This document shows, in pieces, positions 32,662 to 41,300 of a stretch of DNA of 64,000 nucleotides. The first letter of the stretch is position 1. Each line of letters opens with the position of its first letter. Source of the stretch: DAOPKN01 sp035391225 (GTDB lineage Bacteria; Thermotogota; Thermotogae; MWEM01); assembly GCA_035391225.1 (NCBI GenBank), contig DAOPKN010000009.1:1-64000 (forward strand), read 5' to 3'. The notes beneath the pieces were generated by a model, which had not been told where the DNA came from, did no database searches, and was given only the letters and a program-made list of their open reading frames with translations. Both the position numbers and the translations under genes were made by a program.

Positions 32662-34110
32662 ATGGTTCGTGTGCGCTTTGCCCCCAGTCCGACAGGCTTT
32701 TTGCACGTGGGAAATGCCCGGACGGCGTTGTTCAATTTCCTTTTTGCCCGGCACCATGGTGGAACATTGGTGTTGCGGGTGGAGGATACCGACCTGGAAA
32801 GATCTAGCAAGGAGTCGGAAAAGCAGCAGTTGGATACGCTGCGTTGGCTTGGTTTCGACTGGGACGAGGGGCCGGAAAAGGGAGGGGATTTTGGACCTTA
32901 CCGGCAGTCGGAACGCTTGGACCTCTACCGCCAGGTGGCACACCGCTTGGTTGCGCAGGGAAAGGCCTACGAGGCGTTCGTGTACCCGGAGGAGTTGGAG
33001 CAAATGCGCCAACAACTCTTGGAAAAAAAGGAATCACCCCATTACTCTTTTGAAATGATGCAGCCATTTGATACCCCGGAGCGGCGAAGGGAGTTTGCAT
33101 CCCGGGGGATGGAACCGGTGATTTATTTCAAGATGCCCCGCAAGGATTTTCGCTGGGTGGATTTGATCAAGGGGGCCATCACGTTCCAGGAAGGAACGAT
33201 CGGCGATTTCGTGATCCTGCGTAGCAACGGTATGCCCATCTACAATTTCAGCGTGGTGGTGGATGACGCGTTGATGCAAATTTCGCACGTGATTCGGGGA
33301 GATGACCACGTTTCCAATACACTCCGCCAATTGGCACTGTACGAGGCGATGGAGTACCAGGCTCCTTTCTTTGCCCATGTTTCTACCATCCTCGGGCCCG
33401 ATGGTTCCCGGCTGAGCAAACGCCATGGAGCCACTTCGATCGAATCCTTTCGAGAAGCCGGCTTCCTTCCCCAATGCTTGAACAATTACCTTGCCTTGCT
33501 GGGTTGGTCGCATCCGGATGGCGAGGAGCTTTTTTCCATGGAGAAGATGGTCGAGCAGTTCTCACTGGAGCGGGTGAGTTCCAACCCTGCCGTGTTCGAC
33601 CGGGAAAAACTGACCTGGATGAATGGGGTGTACATTCGCGCAATGGACGAAGAAGCCCTTTTCCACTTTGGCGTACCGTACCTGGAAAAACTGGGGTACA
33701 TGGACCAGCAAACTTCCCATGCAAACGAGAAATGGGTGAAGGAAGCCCTCAAAGCGGTGCAAAAGGAGATCCGAACCCTGGAAGAGCTTCCCCCGTACCT
33801 CCATTTCTTTTTCGACGAACCCGTTCCTACTCCGGACCTTGTTTCGAAGGTCAAGCAACAGGGCTTTTCCCCGGTGTTTTCGCTTTTGGCAGAACGGGTG
33901 GAATCCATGGATGATTGGGAATTGGCGTCAATCATGTCGGTTTTCAAGGAGGTTCTCAAGGAAACGGGCTCCAAGCCAAAAGGGTTTTACCCGCTTCTGC
34001 GTGAGGTATTAACCGGCCAGGATTTTGGGCCGGAATTGGTGCACGTCGTGCATCTGTTGGGACGCAACAAGGTGCTGCAGCGCGTGGAAAGGTTGGTGAA
34101 CTTGTTTTGA
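32662..34110 (+). CDS. gltX: Glutamyl-tRNA synthetase
   Basis: A 482-residue class I aminoacyl-tRNA synthetase. The HIGH motif appears as HVGN in FAPSPTGFLHVGNARTALFN, and the KMSKS loop as GSRLSKRHGAT near residue 250. The ATG at 32662 follows GGAGGGATGCTTGT; the frame running back to 32314 crosses the N gap and is not coding. Length fits discriminating or non-discriminating bacterial GluRS; which one cannot be told by eye. It overlaps cysS by TTGA. Confidence 0.96.
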   Translation: MVRVRFAPSPTGFLHVGNARTALFNFLFARHHGGTLVLRVEDTDLERSSKESEKQQLDTLRWLGFDWDEGPEKGGDFGPYRQSERLDLYRQVAHRLVAQGKAYEAFVYPEELEQMRQQLLEKKESPHYSFEMMQPFDTPERRREFASRGMEPVIYFKMPRKDFRWVDLIKGAITFQEGTIGDFVILRSNGMPIYNFSVVVDDALMQISHVIRGDDHVSNTLRQLALYEAMEYQAPFFAHVSTILGPDGSRLSKRHGATSIESFREAGFLPQCLNNYLALLGWSHPDGEELFSMEKMVEQFSLERVSSNPAVFDREKLTWMNGVYIRAMDEEALFHFGVPYLEKLGYMDQQTSHANEKWVKEALKAVQKEIRTLEELPPYLHFFFDEPVPTPDLVSKVKQQGFSPVFSLLAERVESMDDWELASIMSVFKEVLKETGSKPKGFYPLLREVLTGQDFGPELVHVVHLLGRNKVLQRVERLVNLF

Positions 34111-35510
34111 TCATGATCACCGACACTCTTTCGGGGAAAAAGGAAGTGTTCACCCCGCTTCGAGAAGGCGAGGTTTCCATGTACGTTTGCGGTCCCACGG
34201 TGTACAACTTGCTGCACATCGGAAACGCACGCCCCGCCGTGGTGTTCGATTCGTTCCGACGATTCCTCGAATTCCGGGGTTTTCGAGTACGTATGGTGCA
34301 GAATTTTACCGATATCGACGACAAGATCATCAATCGCATGTCCGAGGAAAAGTGGGACTACGAAACCTTGACCGCTACCTTTATCCGGGAATACCGGCGG
34401 GACATGGATGCGCTGGGTGTTCGCCCGCCCAACTTCGCCCCGCGAACAAGTCATTTCCTTCCGCAAACGATCTCGTTTATCGCACGGCTGCTGGAACAGG
34501 GTTTTGCCTACGAGGTGGATGGCGAGGTTTTCTTCGATGTGCTTTCTTTCGCTTCCTACGGTGCTCTTTCCCATCGAAAACTGGAGGAAATGCAGGCGGG
34601 ATCACGGGTGGGAGTTCGCGAACAGAAAAAGAACCCCGCGGATTTTTCCCTGTGGAAACCCGCCAAGGAAGGCGAACCTTCTTGGGAAAGTCCCTGGAGC
34701 CGTGGAAGACCTGGATGGCACATCGAGTGTTCCGTGATGGCCACGGAGTTGTTGGGGGAGAGTTTCGACATCCATGCGGGGGGGAATGACCTGATCTTTC
34801 CCCACCACGAGAACGAACGCGCCCAAAGCGAGGCATTGAGCAACAAACCCTTTGCCCGTTACTGGATGCACAACGGCATGTTCCAGGTGAACGGTGCGAA
34901 AATGGCCAAATCGGTGGGAAACATCGTGTCCATCCGAGAAGCGGTGCACCGTTTCGGTCGGGATGCCGTGCGGCTTTTCATTTTTTCCACGCATTATCGA
35001 AGTCCCATCGACTACAGCGAGGAGCATTTCGAGAATTGGGCCAAGGCCGCTGGACGCGTCGCGGATTGCCTGGAAAGGATTTCCGAGGCTTTCCAAGGAG
35101 ATGTTCCTTTCCAAAAAGGGTTTTCCCCCTGGATGCAGCCAAAAATGGAGCTCTTCTCCGAAGCGCTGGAAGATGATTTCAACACCCCCAAGGTTCTTTC
35201 CCTGATTTTCGACACGGTTCGCGAACTGAATGCAACCGAGGATCGGCAAATCCTGCAGCAGGGATATTCCCTGATCCGGGATGTTTTCGGGGATGTGCTG
35301 GGGCTTTTCCAGCTGAAGAAGGCCTCCGGACGTAGGGAAGAAGCATTGCACCAGGCATTGGACGGAGTGGTGCGGCTACTGTTGGAGCAACGGGAACAGT
35401 ATCGCAACCAGAAGGACTTTTCGCGTGCGGACGCCATTCGCGATTCCCTTCGAGAGAAGGGTATCCTGATCAAAGACCACCCGGGAGGATCGAGTTGGGA
35501 TGTCGAGTAA
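34107..35510 (+). CDS. cysS: Cysteinyl-tRNA synthetase
   Basis: A 467-residue class I synthetase. The zinc-ligand/HIGH region reads CGPTVYNLLHIGNARP near residue 28, with later zinc ligands in GWHIECS and PHHENE. The KMSKS loop is KMAKSVGN, a common CysRS variant. The start is TTG 34107 overlapping the gltX stop, or ATG 34113 just downstream. The 3' end overlaps the next gene by 11 bases. Confidence 0.96.
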   Translation: MIMITDTLSGKKEVFTPLREGEVSMYVCGPTVYNLLHIGNARPAVVFDSFRRFLEFRGFRVRMVQNFTDIDDKIINRMSEEKWDYETLTATFIREYRRDMDALGVRPPNFAPRTSHFLPQTISFIARLLEQGFAYEVDGEVFFDVLSFASYGALSHRKLEEMQAGSRVGVREQKKNPADFSLWKPAKEGEPSWESPWSRGRPGWHIECSVMATELLGESFDIHAGGNDLIFPHHENERAQSEALSNKPFARYWMHNGMFQVNGAKMAKSVGNIVSIREAVHRFGRDAVRLFIFSTHYRSPIDYSEEHFENWAKAAGRVADCLERISEAFQGDVPFQKGFSPWMQPKMELFSEALEDDFNTPKVLSLIFDTVRELNATEDRQILQQGYSLIRDVFGDVLGLFQLKKASGRREEALHQALDGVVRLLLEQREQYRNQKDFSRADAIRDSLREKGILIKDHPGGSSWDVE

Positions 35511-35988
35511 GTCGTACGATGCAGGAGAGATCGTTTTTTTGCAGGGAGAGCCCGATTCACGGGTTTACCGCCTGGAGAAAGGAAAGGTAATCCTGTTCGT
35601 TTCCGGATCCAGCAATTTCCTGTTGGATGTGCTGGATTCCCCGCGTTTTTTTGGGTTTGCCCCTTTCCTGAACGGTGTGCATTCGTTTTGCGCGGAAGCA
35701 TACCAGCCCTCGGTGGTGGAAATCCTTCCCATCTCCCCCCCCGCCATTCCCGAGGCAGTGCAGGAAAATCTTTTCATGGACATGTCCCAACTGGTAGAAA
35801 TGATGGTGTTCGAGGAGGAAGATAGCCGCGACAAGCGTCTGCACCAGTTGATGGAGCAGTTGCGCGAGTTTCGCGAACCCTTCTTGTGGCGTTTCTTTTC
35901 GCGGGGGTTGGTTTCCCAAAACATCAAGCTGCTGTTGCGCCAGAAGAAAATCAAGGAGACCGGAGCGGGACATTTTCGATTCTATTGA
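35500..35988 (+). CDS. Cyclic-nucleotide-binding-like (CRP N-domain fold) protein
   Basis: A 162-residue protein whose first 75 residues (YDAGEIVFLQGEPDSRVYRL, EKGKVILF) resemble the cNMP-binding jelly roll. The phosphate-binding cassette is not recognisable, so nucleotide binding is doubtful. No winged helix follows; the C-terminus is helical (MVFEEEDSRDKRLHQLMEQL). It might be a degenerate sensor or structural protein. The start at ATG 35500 lies inside cysS, 11 bases after GGAGG. It opens the cNMP-like/DUF1015/MreB-like group. Confidence 0.55.
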   Translation: MSSKSYDAGEIVFLQGEPDSRVYRLEKGKVILFVSGSSNFLLDVLDSPRFFGFAPFLNGVHSFCAEAYQPSVVEILPISPPAIPEAVQENLFMDMSQLVEMMVFEEEDSRDKRLHQLMEQLREFREPFLWRFFSRGLVSQNIKLLLRQKKIKETGAGHFRFY

Positions 35989-36014
35989 ATACACATAATA
36001 ATGGAGGGAATTTC

Positions 36015-37262
36015 ATGGCCAAATTGCACCCCTTTCAGGCGATTCGTCCAGACCTTTCGAAAGTGGAAAAGGTGGCCTCCAAGCCATACGATGTCTTGGA
36101 CGCCGACGAAGCACGAGAAGAAGTGAAGGACAATCCCTACTCTTTTCTACACGTGGTGAAACCAGAGGTGGATCTGGATTCCGGCATTGACCCACACGAC
36201 CCAAGGGTTTACCAAAAAGCCCGTGAAAACTTGGAGCTTTTCCTGGAGAAGAAGTACCTGGTGCAAGACCCGGAAAGCACCTTCTACTTGTATCGCCAGG
36301 AATGGAAAGGGCATGTTCAAACGGGAATCGTGGCGTGCTTTTCCGTGGAAGAGTATCAAACTGGGTTGATCAAGAAGCACGAATTCACGCGGAAGCAAAA
36401 GGAAGACGATCGCGTGCAAAATATCTTGCACACGAACTGCAATACCGGTCCGGTTTTCTTGACCTTCCGCCAGGTGCCTTCGGTTGCCCAAATCTTGCTT
36501 TCGCTGGCCGAGCAGTCCCCTTTGTACGATTTCCTGGACGAAGCGTCGGTGCACCACACGGTATTCCGCGTTTCGGATCCCGAGGTATGCCGTCAGTTGC
36601 AACAGCAAATGGAAAAGGTGGAGTGCCTCTACATTGCCGATGGACACCATCGAGCCGCATCCGCAAGCCGCGTTCGGGAAATCAAGAAGGAACAAAACCC
36701 AAGCCATTCGGGAACCGAGGAGTACAATTGGTTTCTGGGCGTCCTTTTCCCACACGATCAACTCCAGATCCTGGATTACAACCGGGTTGTTCGTGACCTT
36801 GGCACCCTTTCGGAAGACCGGTTTTTGGCCCTTCTTTCCAACCAATTTGAAGTGAAGAAAGCTGCACGCAGCCCGTTCCGGCCAATTGAGAAACATTCCT
36901 TTGGGATGTTCCTCGGCGGGACCTGGTACGACCTCACGGCAAAAAGCGGCTCTTTTTCCGCGGAGGATCCCGTGGAGCAGTTGGACGTTTCCATTTTGCA
37001 AAAGAACGTGCTTTCCCCGCTTCTGGGAATCGAAGACCCCCGCTCCGACGAACGCATCCATTTCGTGGGGGGAATCCGCGGGCTGGGTGAATTGGAGAAG
37101 TTGGTTTTGTCCGGGAAATGGGCGGTGGCTTTTTCCCTTTTCCCCACTTCGATGGAAGACTTGCTCCAGGTTGCGGATGCCGGGAAAGTCATGCCGCCGA
37201 AGTCAACCTGGTTCGAACCCAAGCTGAAAAGCGGCCTGTTCCTGCACCGGCTGGATTCTTGA
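36015..37262 (+). CDS. DUF1015 family protein
   Basis: A 415-residue protein of the widespread DUF1015 family. Conserved features are LHPFQAIRPD and VASKPYDVLD at the N-terminus, KKHEFTRKQKEDDRVQNI near residue 120, and CLYIADGHHRAASA near residue 207. The charged and His-rich motifs look like an enzyme active site. I recall proposals linking related folds to free-serine kinase activity but cannot confirm it for this protein, so function is left open. The ATG at 36015 follows GGAGGGAATTTC. In other genomes the gene often lies near serine metabolism; here it lies between a cNMP-like gene and mreB. Confidence 0.85.
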   Translation: MAKLHPFQAIRPDLSKVEKVASKPYDVLDADEAREEVKDNPYSFLHVVKPEVDLDSGIDPHDPRVYQKARENLELFLEKKYLVQDPESTFYLYRQEWKGHVQTGIVACFSVEEYQTGLIKKHEFTRKQKEDDRVQNILHTNCNTGPVFLTFRQVPSVAQILLSLAEQSPLYDFLDEASVHHTVFRVSDPEVCRQLQQQMEKVECLYIADGHHRAASASRVREIKKEQNPSHSGTEEYNWFLGVLFPHDQLQILDYNRVVRDLGTLSEDRFLALLSNQFEVKKAARSPFRPIEKHSFGMFLGGTWYDLTAKSGSFSAEDPVEQLDVSILQKNVLSPLLGIEDPRSDERIHFVGGIRGLGELEKLVLSGKWAVAFSLFPTSMEDLLQVADAGKVMPPKSTWFEPKLKSGLFLHRLDS

Positions 37263-37277
37263 TGCCAAGGGGTTTTC

Positions 37278-38282
37278 GTGCGCTCGGGCTGGTATAACTT
37301 GGACATGGGGAGCTGGGAGTTTCGCCTGCGGTCTCCGGGGGGCGAATTGTTCCAGGAACCATGCATGGTGATCTTCGATAGCGTGGGAAACGTGGTTGCT
37401 TCCGGCACCAAAGCCTTGGAAATGCGGGGGAAGATTCCCGCGCGTTTCCACCTGGTGCAACCCGTGAAACAGGGAGTGATACACGATTTTGAAGCTCTCC
37501 TTTGTTTCGGGGAGCAGCTACGCGAGCGTTTTCCACTGAAAGGGGGCTGGCGCAAGCCCAAGGTCATTTCAAACTGGCCCGTTTCGGCAACCGAAGTGGA
37601 AAAGGAAGCCCAGGTGGAATTCTTGCAGGCGCTGGGTTTCGGGAAGGTGGTTTTGCTTCCCACCCCGATTTCCACCGCGTTGGGCGCCGGGTTGGATGTT
37701 TTGGAATCCAGGGGGCACATGGTGCTGAACCTCGGGGGAGATCATACGGAAATTTGTATCCTTTCCCTGGCGGAAATGGTGTTTTCGGATGCGATCGACT
37801 TTTCCGGGAATGCCCTGAACAACGAATTTACCCGCTTGGTGAAAGACAAACACGGGGTACTTCCGGGTGAGAATTCCATTGAAAAAGCCAAACGGGAGGT
37901 CTTGGATTTTTCCCCGGAAGCTTCGGAGACTGCGTTTTCCCTGGTGGGAATCGACTTGAAAAGCGGATTGCCACGGAAGGTGCAACTGGATCCTGCTGCA
38001 TTCCGGGAAGTGGCCCTTCCCCTCGTCGAAGGATTCGTGCAATCTATCCGCGAGAGTTTGGAAGGTACACCACCGGAACTTGCCAAAGATATCCTGGAAA
38101 GGGGTATCGTAATGGCGGGAGGAGGCGCCACGATTCCCGGCTTGGGAAAACTGGTTTCCGATCGGTTGGGGATCCAAATCACTGTTCCGCAATACCCGGT
38201 GGAAGTTGTTTTGGAAGGGCAATCACGGTTTCTGGAGCAGGTGGCGTTACGCAAAAAACTCCCTTCGGTAGCGTTTGGGTAA
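37278..38282 (+). CDS. Divergent MreB-like actin homologue
   Basis: A 334-residue actin-fold protein aligning with MreB throughout: NLDMGSWEFRLR for phosphate-1 DLGTANT, QPVKQGVIHDFEA for RPLKDGVIADFE, PISTALGAGLDV, NLGGDHTEICILSL for phosphate-2, SGNALNNEFTRLVK, and GGGATIPGLGKLV for the adenosine motif. Key changes: the hydrolytic Glu of EPMAAAIGAG is Thr129 here, and the phosphate-2 Asp of DIGGG is Asn151. It may bind nucleotide without hydrolysing it. The start is GTG 37278 after AAGGGGTTTTC. A putative mreC follows immediately. Confidence 0.8.
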   Translation: MRSGWYNLDMGSWEFRLRSPGGELFQEPCMVIFDSVGNVVASGTKALEMRGKIPARFHLVQPVKQGVIHDFEALLCFGEQLRERFPLKGGWRKPKVISNWPVSATEVEKEAQVEFLQALGFGKVVLLPTPISTALGAGLDVLESRGHMVLNLGGDHTEICILSLAEMVFSDAIDFSGNALNNEFTRLVKDKHGVLPGENSIEKAKREVLDFSPEASETAFSLVGIDLKSGLPRKVQLDPAAFREVALPLVEGFVQSIRESLEGTPPELAKDILERGIVMAGGGATIPGLGKLVSDRLGIQITVPQYPVEVVLEGQSRFLEQVALRKKLPSVAFG

Positions 38283-39061
38283 TGCGCAAGAAGGCTTTCT
38301 TTCCGCTTTTCTCGTTTTCCCTGGTCGTTCTTTTGCTCCCCCTTTTTTTTCCGCAGGGAATGGTTTCTTTTTCCGGGAGCTTGAACGAATGGGTGCGGGG
38401 TTTTTTTCCAAACCTTTTCCCATTGCGTACGCGGCTGGAATGGTTCCTACAGGCATGGGAAACCTCCGGGAACGAATCCGAAGGCAAGGATGTGGAATCG
38501 CAATTGCTTACCCCGCTCTTTCAAAAGGAGTATGCGGATCTCATGGGCCTTTTGGAACTAGACGAGTTTTGGGAGCTCTCCCGGCAGTATCCCGTGGCGG
38601 TACTGGTACGAACCCGCGGAATTGGCAGCAACGAAGTGCTCCTTTTGCAAACCCGCGAGAAGATTCCCCTGGGAGCTTTCCTCGTTTCCCCACGCGATGG
38701 GATGATCGTGGGACAGGTTATTCAATCCTTGGAAGGAAGCGTGTGGGTCCTTCCTTTTTGGAATCACCTTTTTTCGCTCCAGGTGCGCATCGAATCGCAG
38801 GAAGGAGAGATCCAGGATTTTTCCGCGTTGGAAAAGGGTGTGATCTTTAATTTCAATTCTACCCTTTCTTTTGCCAAGGGAGACAAGGTTTTCGTTTCGG
38901 ATTCCGAAATGGGGGCGTATTCCCTGCAAAGGTACAACTGGGACCAGTTGGGATATCTTTCCGAAATGGTGAATTTCGAGATCGTGGAGCAATACCGTTG
39001 TACGTACCTCCATTCCCGGGAGGATTTGTTGCAAAGACGGTACTTTTTGTTTGTTCGGTAA
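38282..39061 (+). CDS. Putative MreC-like cell-shape protein
   Basis: A 259-residue protein with one N-terminal hydrophobic anchor (about residues 6-26), a linker, then a beta-rich domain. VSPRDGMIVGQVIQSLEGSVW and FSLQVRIESQEGEI recall the MreC beta domain, but similarity by eye is weak and the coiled coil is short. The call relies on its one-base overlap (TAATG) with the MreB-like gene. It could instead be an unrelated bitopic protein. Confidence 0.45.
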   Translation: MRKKAFFPLFSFSLVVLLLPLFFPQGMVSFSGSLNEWVRGFFPNLFPLRTRLEWFLQAWETSGNESEGKDVESQLLTPLFQKEYADLMGLLELDEFWELSRQYPVAVLVRTRGIGSNEVLLLQTREKIPLGAFLVSPRDGMIVGQVIQSLEGSVWVLPFWNHLFSLQVRIESQEGEIQDFSALEKGVIFNFNSTLSFAKGDKVFVSDSEMGAYSLQRYNWDQLGYLSEMVNFEIVEQYRCTYLHSREDLLQRRYFLFVR

Positions 39062-39074
39062 AGGAGGTTTTTTC

Positions 39075-39626
39075 ATGCATCGAGAGGACGCTCTTGGATT
39101 GCTGAAGGAGTACACCACGAAGGAGCAGCTGATCAAGCATGCTTTGGCCGTGGAAGCGTCTATGCGCTTCTACGCAAGGAAATGGGGAGAGGACGAAGAA
39201 AGTTGGGGGGTCGTGGGGCTTTTGCATGATTTTGATTACGAACGTTTTCCCACTCCCGAAACACATCCCTACGAGGGGGCAAAAATCCTACGGGAACGTG
39301 GATTCCCCGAAGAATGGATCCAAGCCATTTTGTCCCACGCCGAGTACACGGGTGTTCCGCGTGACACGCTCCTGGCGAAAACGCTCTTCGCGGTGGACGA
39401 GCTGAGCGGTTTCATCGTGGCAGTCGCTCTTGTCCGCCCCTCGAAAAAGATCGAAGACGTTTCGGTAAAATCCGTCAAAAAGAAAATGAAGGACAAGTCT
39501 TTTGCCGCGGCCGTTGACCGCGAAGCCATCGAGAAGGGGGTTCAAGATCTGGGAATTCCCATGGAGGAGCACGTGCAAAACGTGATCGATGCCTTGAAGG
39601 AAGCTTCGGATTCCTTGGGGATTTAG
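39075..39626 (+). CDS. HD-domain phosphohydrolase-like protein
   Basis: A 183-residue HD protein: IKHALAVEASMR (first His), GLLHDFDYERFP (HD pair near residue 52), ILSHAEY, and FAVDELSGF (Asp). This order matches the HDIG-type YqeK/uncharacterised metal-dependent hydrolase group acting on nucleotides. The specific substrate is unknown. The ATG follows AAAGGAGGTTTTTTC. Confidence 0.82.
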   Translation: MHREDALGLLKEYTTKEQLIKHALAVEASMRFYARKWGEDEESWGVVGLLHDFDYERFPTPETHPYEGAKILRERGFPEEWIQAILSHAEYTGVPRDTLLAKTLFAVDELSGFIVAVALVRPSKKIEDVSVKSVKKKMKDKSFAAAVDREAIEKGVQDLGIPMEEHVQNVIDALKEASDSLGI

Positions 39627-39637
39627 CGCAAAGGGAG

Positions 39638-40204
39638 GTGAGCGAAACGATAGCCGCAGCGGTATCTACCACACCACCGGTATACCCGGTTAAGAAACCG
39701 GAAAAGGATTTCTTGTTTCGAAAAGCCCAAAAGCTGTTTTCCGAAATGCTATTGCTGGATCGGGATCTTTCGCATTATTCGGCGTACCAGAAAATGATTT
39801 CCTCCCTGGATCGCGGGGACACGCGCACTTTTCACCGGCTTTTTGAAACATTGTCTCGCCAGGTGGAAACAATGCTCTCTCCCTCCGATACTCTTCGTGA
39901 AAACATCCCCCCCGTTCCCTCCGCCGTAACGTCGTACATTGCTCCTCCGGGGCAATCAAAGGAAGGGGCGTTCCGAGGATTCCGGAATCCCCAGTTCTTT
40001 TCCGCAACCCCAGCGGGTTTGCAAATGCAAAGCGATTTCCGGCAGGAGTTGTTTGCTGCCAGAAGCTGGAACCGGCTGCCCTCTTTCTTGGAAGGGTTCG
40101 GCTTCTCCGGTTCGGTTCGGCTTGTGGGCAACAAACCCCGATTGATGTTCTACGACCGTATGTTTGACCCCTTGAAGGGAAAGTGCTTGGAGCGACTTTG
40201 TTGA
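39638..40204 (+). CDS. Hypothetical protein
   Basis: An open frame of up to 188 residues that fits the gap between the HD gene and the ferritin-like gene in the same direction. Not recognised. The first part is charged and helical (FLFRKAQKLFSEMLLLDRDL), the middle is Pro/Ser-rich, and there is no signal peptide or membrane segment. The only conventional start, GTG 39638, overlaps its own AAGGGAGG site, so the true start is uncertain. Confidence 0.5.
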   Translation: MSETIAAAVSTTPPVYPVKKPEKDFLFRKAQKLFSEMLLLDRDLSHYSAYQKMISSLDRGDTRTFHRLFETLSRQVETMLSPSDTLRENIPPVPSAVTSYIAPPGQSKEGAFRGFRNPQFFSATPAGLQMQSDFRQELFAARSWNRLPSFLEGFGFSGSVRLVGNKPRLMFYDRMFDPLKGKCLERLC

Positions 40205-40219
40205 AAACGAGGTGAAATC

Positions 40220-40714
40220 ATGTTGCAAGATCTTTTGAAACTCGCCATTACTTACGAGGAGTCCGGTGTGGCCTTTTACCAGGAGAACCAGGATCGCGTG
40301 TCTGACCCGCTGGCGAAGAAAACGTTTGAATGGTTGGCGGGGATGGAAGCGGACCACGTGCGTTTTTTGCAGCAATGGCAACAAAAGGAGGACCTCAACC
40401 AGGTGCCACGCCTCGAAGTGGAGGAGATCCCGGAATTCTTCGAGACCAACTTGGAAAAGAAGCACATGGAGAAAAAACCTCCCGCGGGAGACTTCGCGGA
40501 TTTGAAGATCATCCGCTTAGCCTACTTGATCGAAAAGGATTTCGTCCATTTTTACCGCGAAAACGCGAAGAGGGTTTCCCCGGGTGAGGGGAAGGAAGTC
40601 CTTCAAACCCTTGCGAAATGGGAAGAAAAGCACATGCAACTCATGAAACGGTTGATCGATGTCATTTTTCACCGAAACCAGATCGATGGGAAGCTGTATC
40701 CGGCTCCCTATTGA
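40220..40714 (+). CDS. Ferritin-like/rubrerythrin-type diiron protein
   Basis: A 164-residue four-helix-bundle protein. The iron ligands recur as EES in AITYEESGVAFY, ExxH in MEADHVRF, a second Glu in YLIEKDFVHFY and ExxH in WEEKHMQLM. It lacks the C-terminal rubredoxin domain, so it resembles the erythrin domain alone. Probable role is peroxide reduction or iron handling in an anaerobe. The ATG follows ACGAGGTGAAATC. Its last 53 bases overlap the convergent nadD gene. Confidence 0.82.
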   Translation: MLQDLLKLAITYEESGVAFYQENQDRVSDPLAKKTFEWLAGMEADHVRFLQQWQQKEDLNQVPRLEVEEIPEFFETNLEKKHMEKKPPAGDFADLKIIRLAYLIEKDFVHFYRENAKRVSPGEGKEVLQTLAKWEEKHMQLMKRLIDVIFHRNQIDGKLYPAPY

Positions 40715-41300
40715 ACATCGCCCGATACGTTTCTTCGACGTCAGCCGACATGCTCTCGGCAACCATCCCCCGGATGGGTTTCTTTTCCTGGATCCGCCCA
40801 CGAACCAGGGAAGAGGAAATATCCATCCGGGGGATTTCTACGAAAGAATGCTCTGGGAGAGAATGCTCTGGCGCTTTGCTGGGAGAAAGCCCCTTCCGCG
40901 AAAACACGAGAAGGGGGCAGTTTCGACGAAGGAACCCCGCTTCTCGCCACCTATGGAATTCCGAGAAGGCATCCATTCCCAGTATGAGTGTGGGGAAGAA
41001 CCCACGTTGTCGGAAAAAGGTGCGCATGGTTTCCGCGGTGAAAGAGGGTTTCCCCGCAACCGGTCGTTCCAGGTCAAGCACTTCGAAGCCATCCATCCCC
41101 AAAAACGCCTGTTTTGCCCAATGCAGCCTTTTCTCGAAAGGTGCCATCCAGGGGTCACCCTGTTTGAAAGGGGAAATTCCCGCTGGAACGATGCACACTT
41201 TTTCCAACCCCGCCCGTTCGCGAATGAACATGGCCGCCAGAAGGTGGCCCACGTGTAGGGGGTTAAATGTGCCTCCAAAAAACCCGGTCTTCTCGGTCAT
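40662..41300 (-). CDS. nadD: Nicotinate-nucleotide adenylyltransferase NadD
   Basis: A 212-residue nucleotidyltransferase converting NaMN and ATP to deamido-NAD. It begins TGFFGGTFNPLHVGHL with the HxGH motif, has IVPAGISPFK, and the C-terminal ISSSLVRGRI (ISSTxIR) motif. The ATG at 41300 overlaps the aldo/keto reductase stop (ATGA). The C-terminal extension after YRAMFN is encoded opposite the end of the ferritin-like gene. Confidence 0.92.
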   Translation of the reverse strand: MTEKTGFFGGTFNPLHVGHLLAAMFIRERAGLEKVCIVPAGISPFKQGDPWMAPFEKRLHWAKQAFLGMDGFEVLDLERPVAGKPSFTAETMRTFFRQRGFFPTLILGMDAFSEFHRWREAGFLRRNCPLLVFSRKGLSPSKAPEHSLPEHSFVEIPRMDISSSLVRGRIQEKKPIRGMVAESMSADVEETYRAMFNREPDTASHRSGFGEK

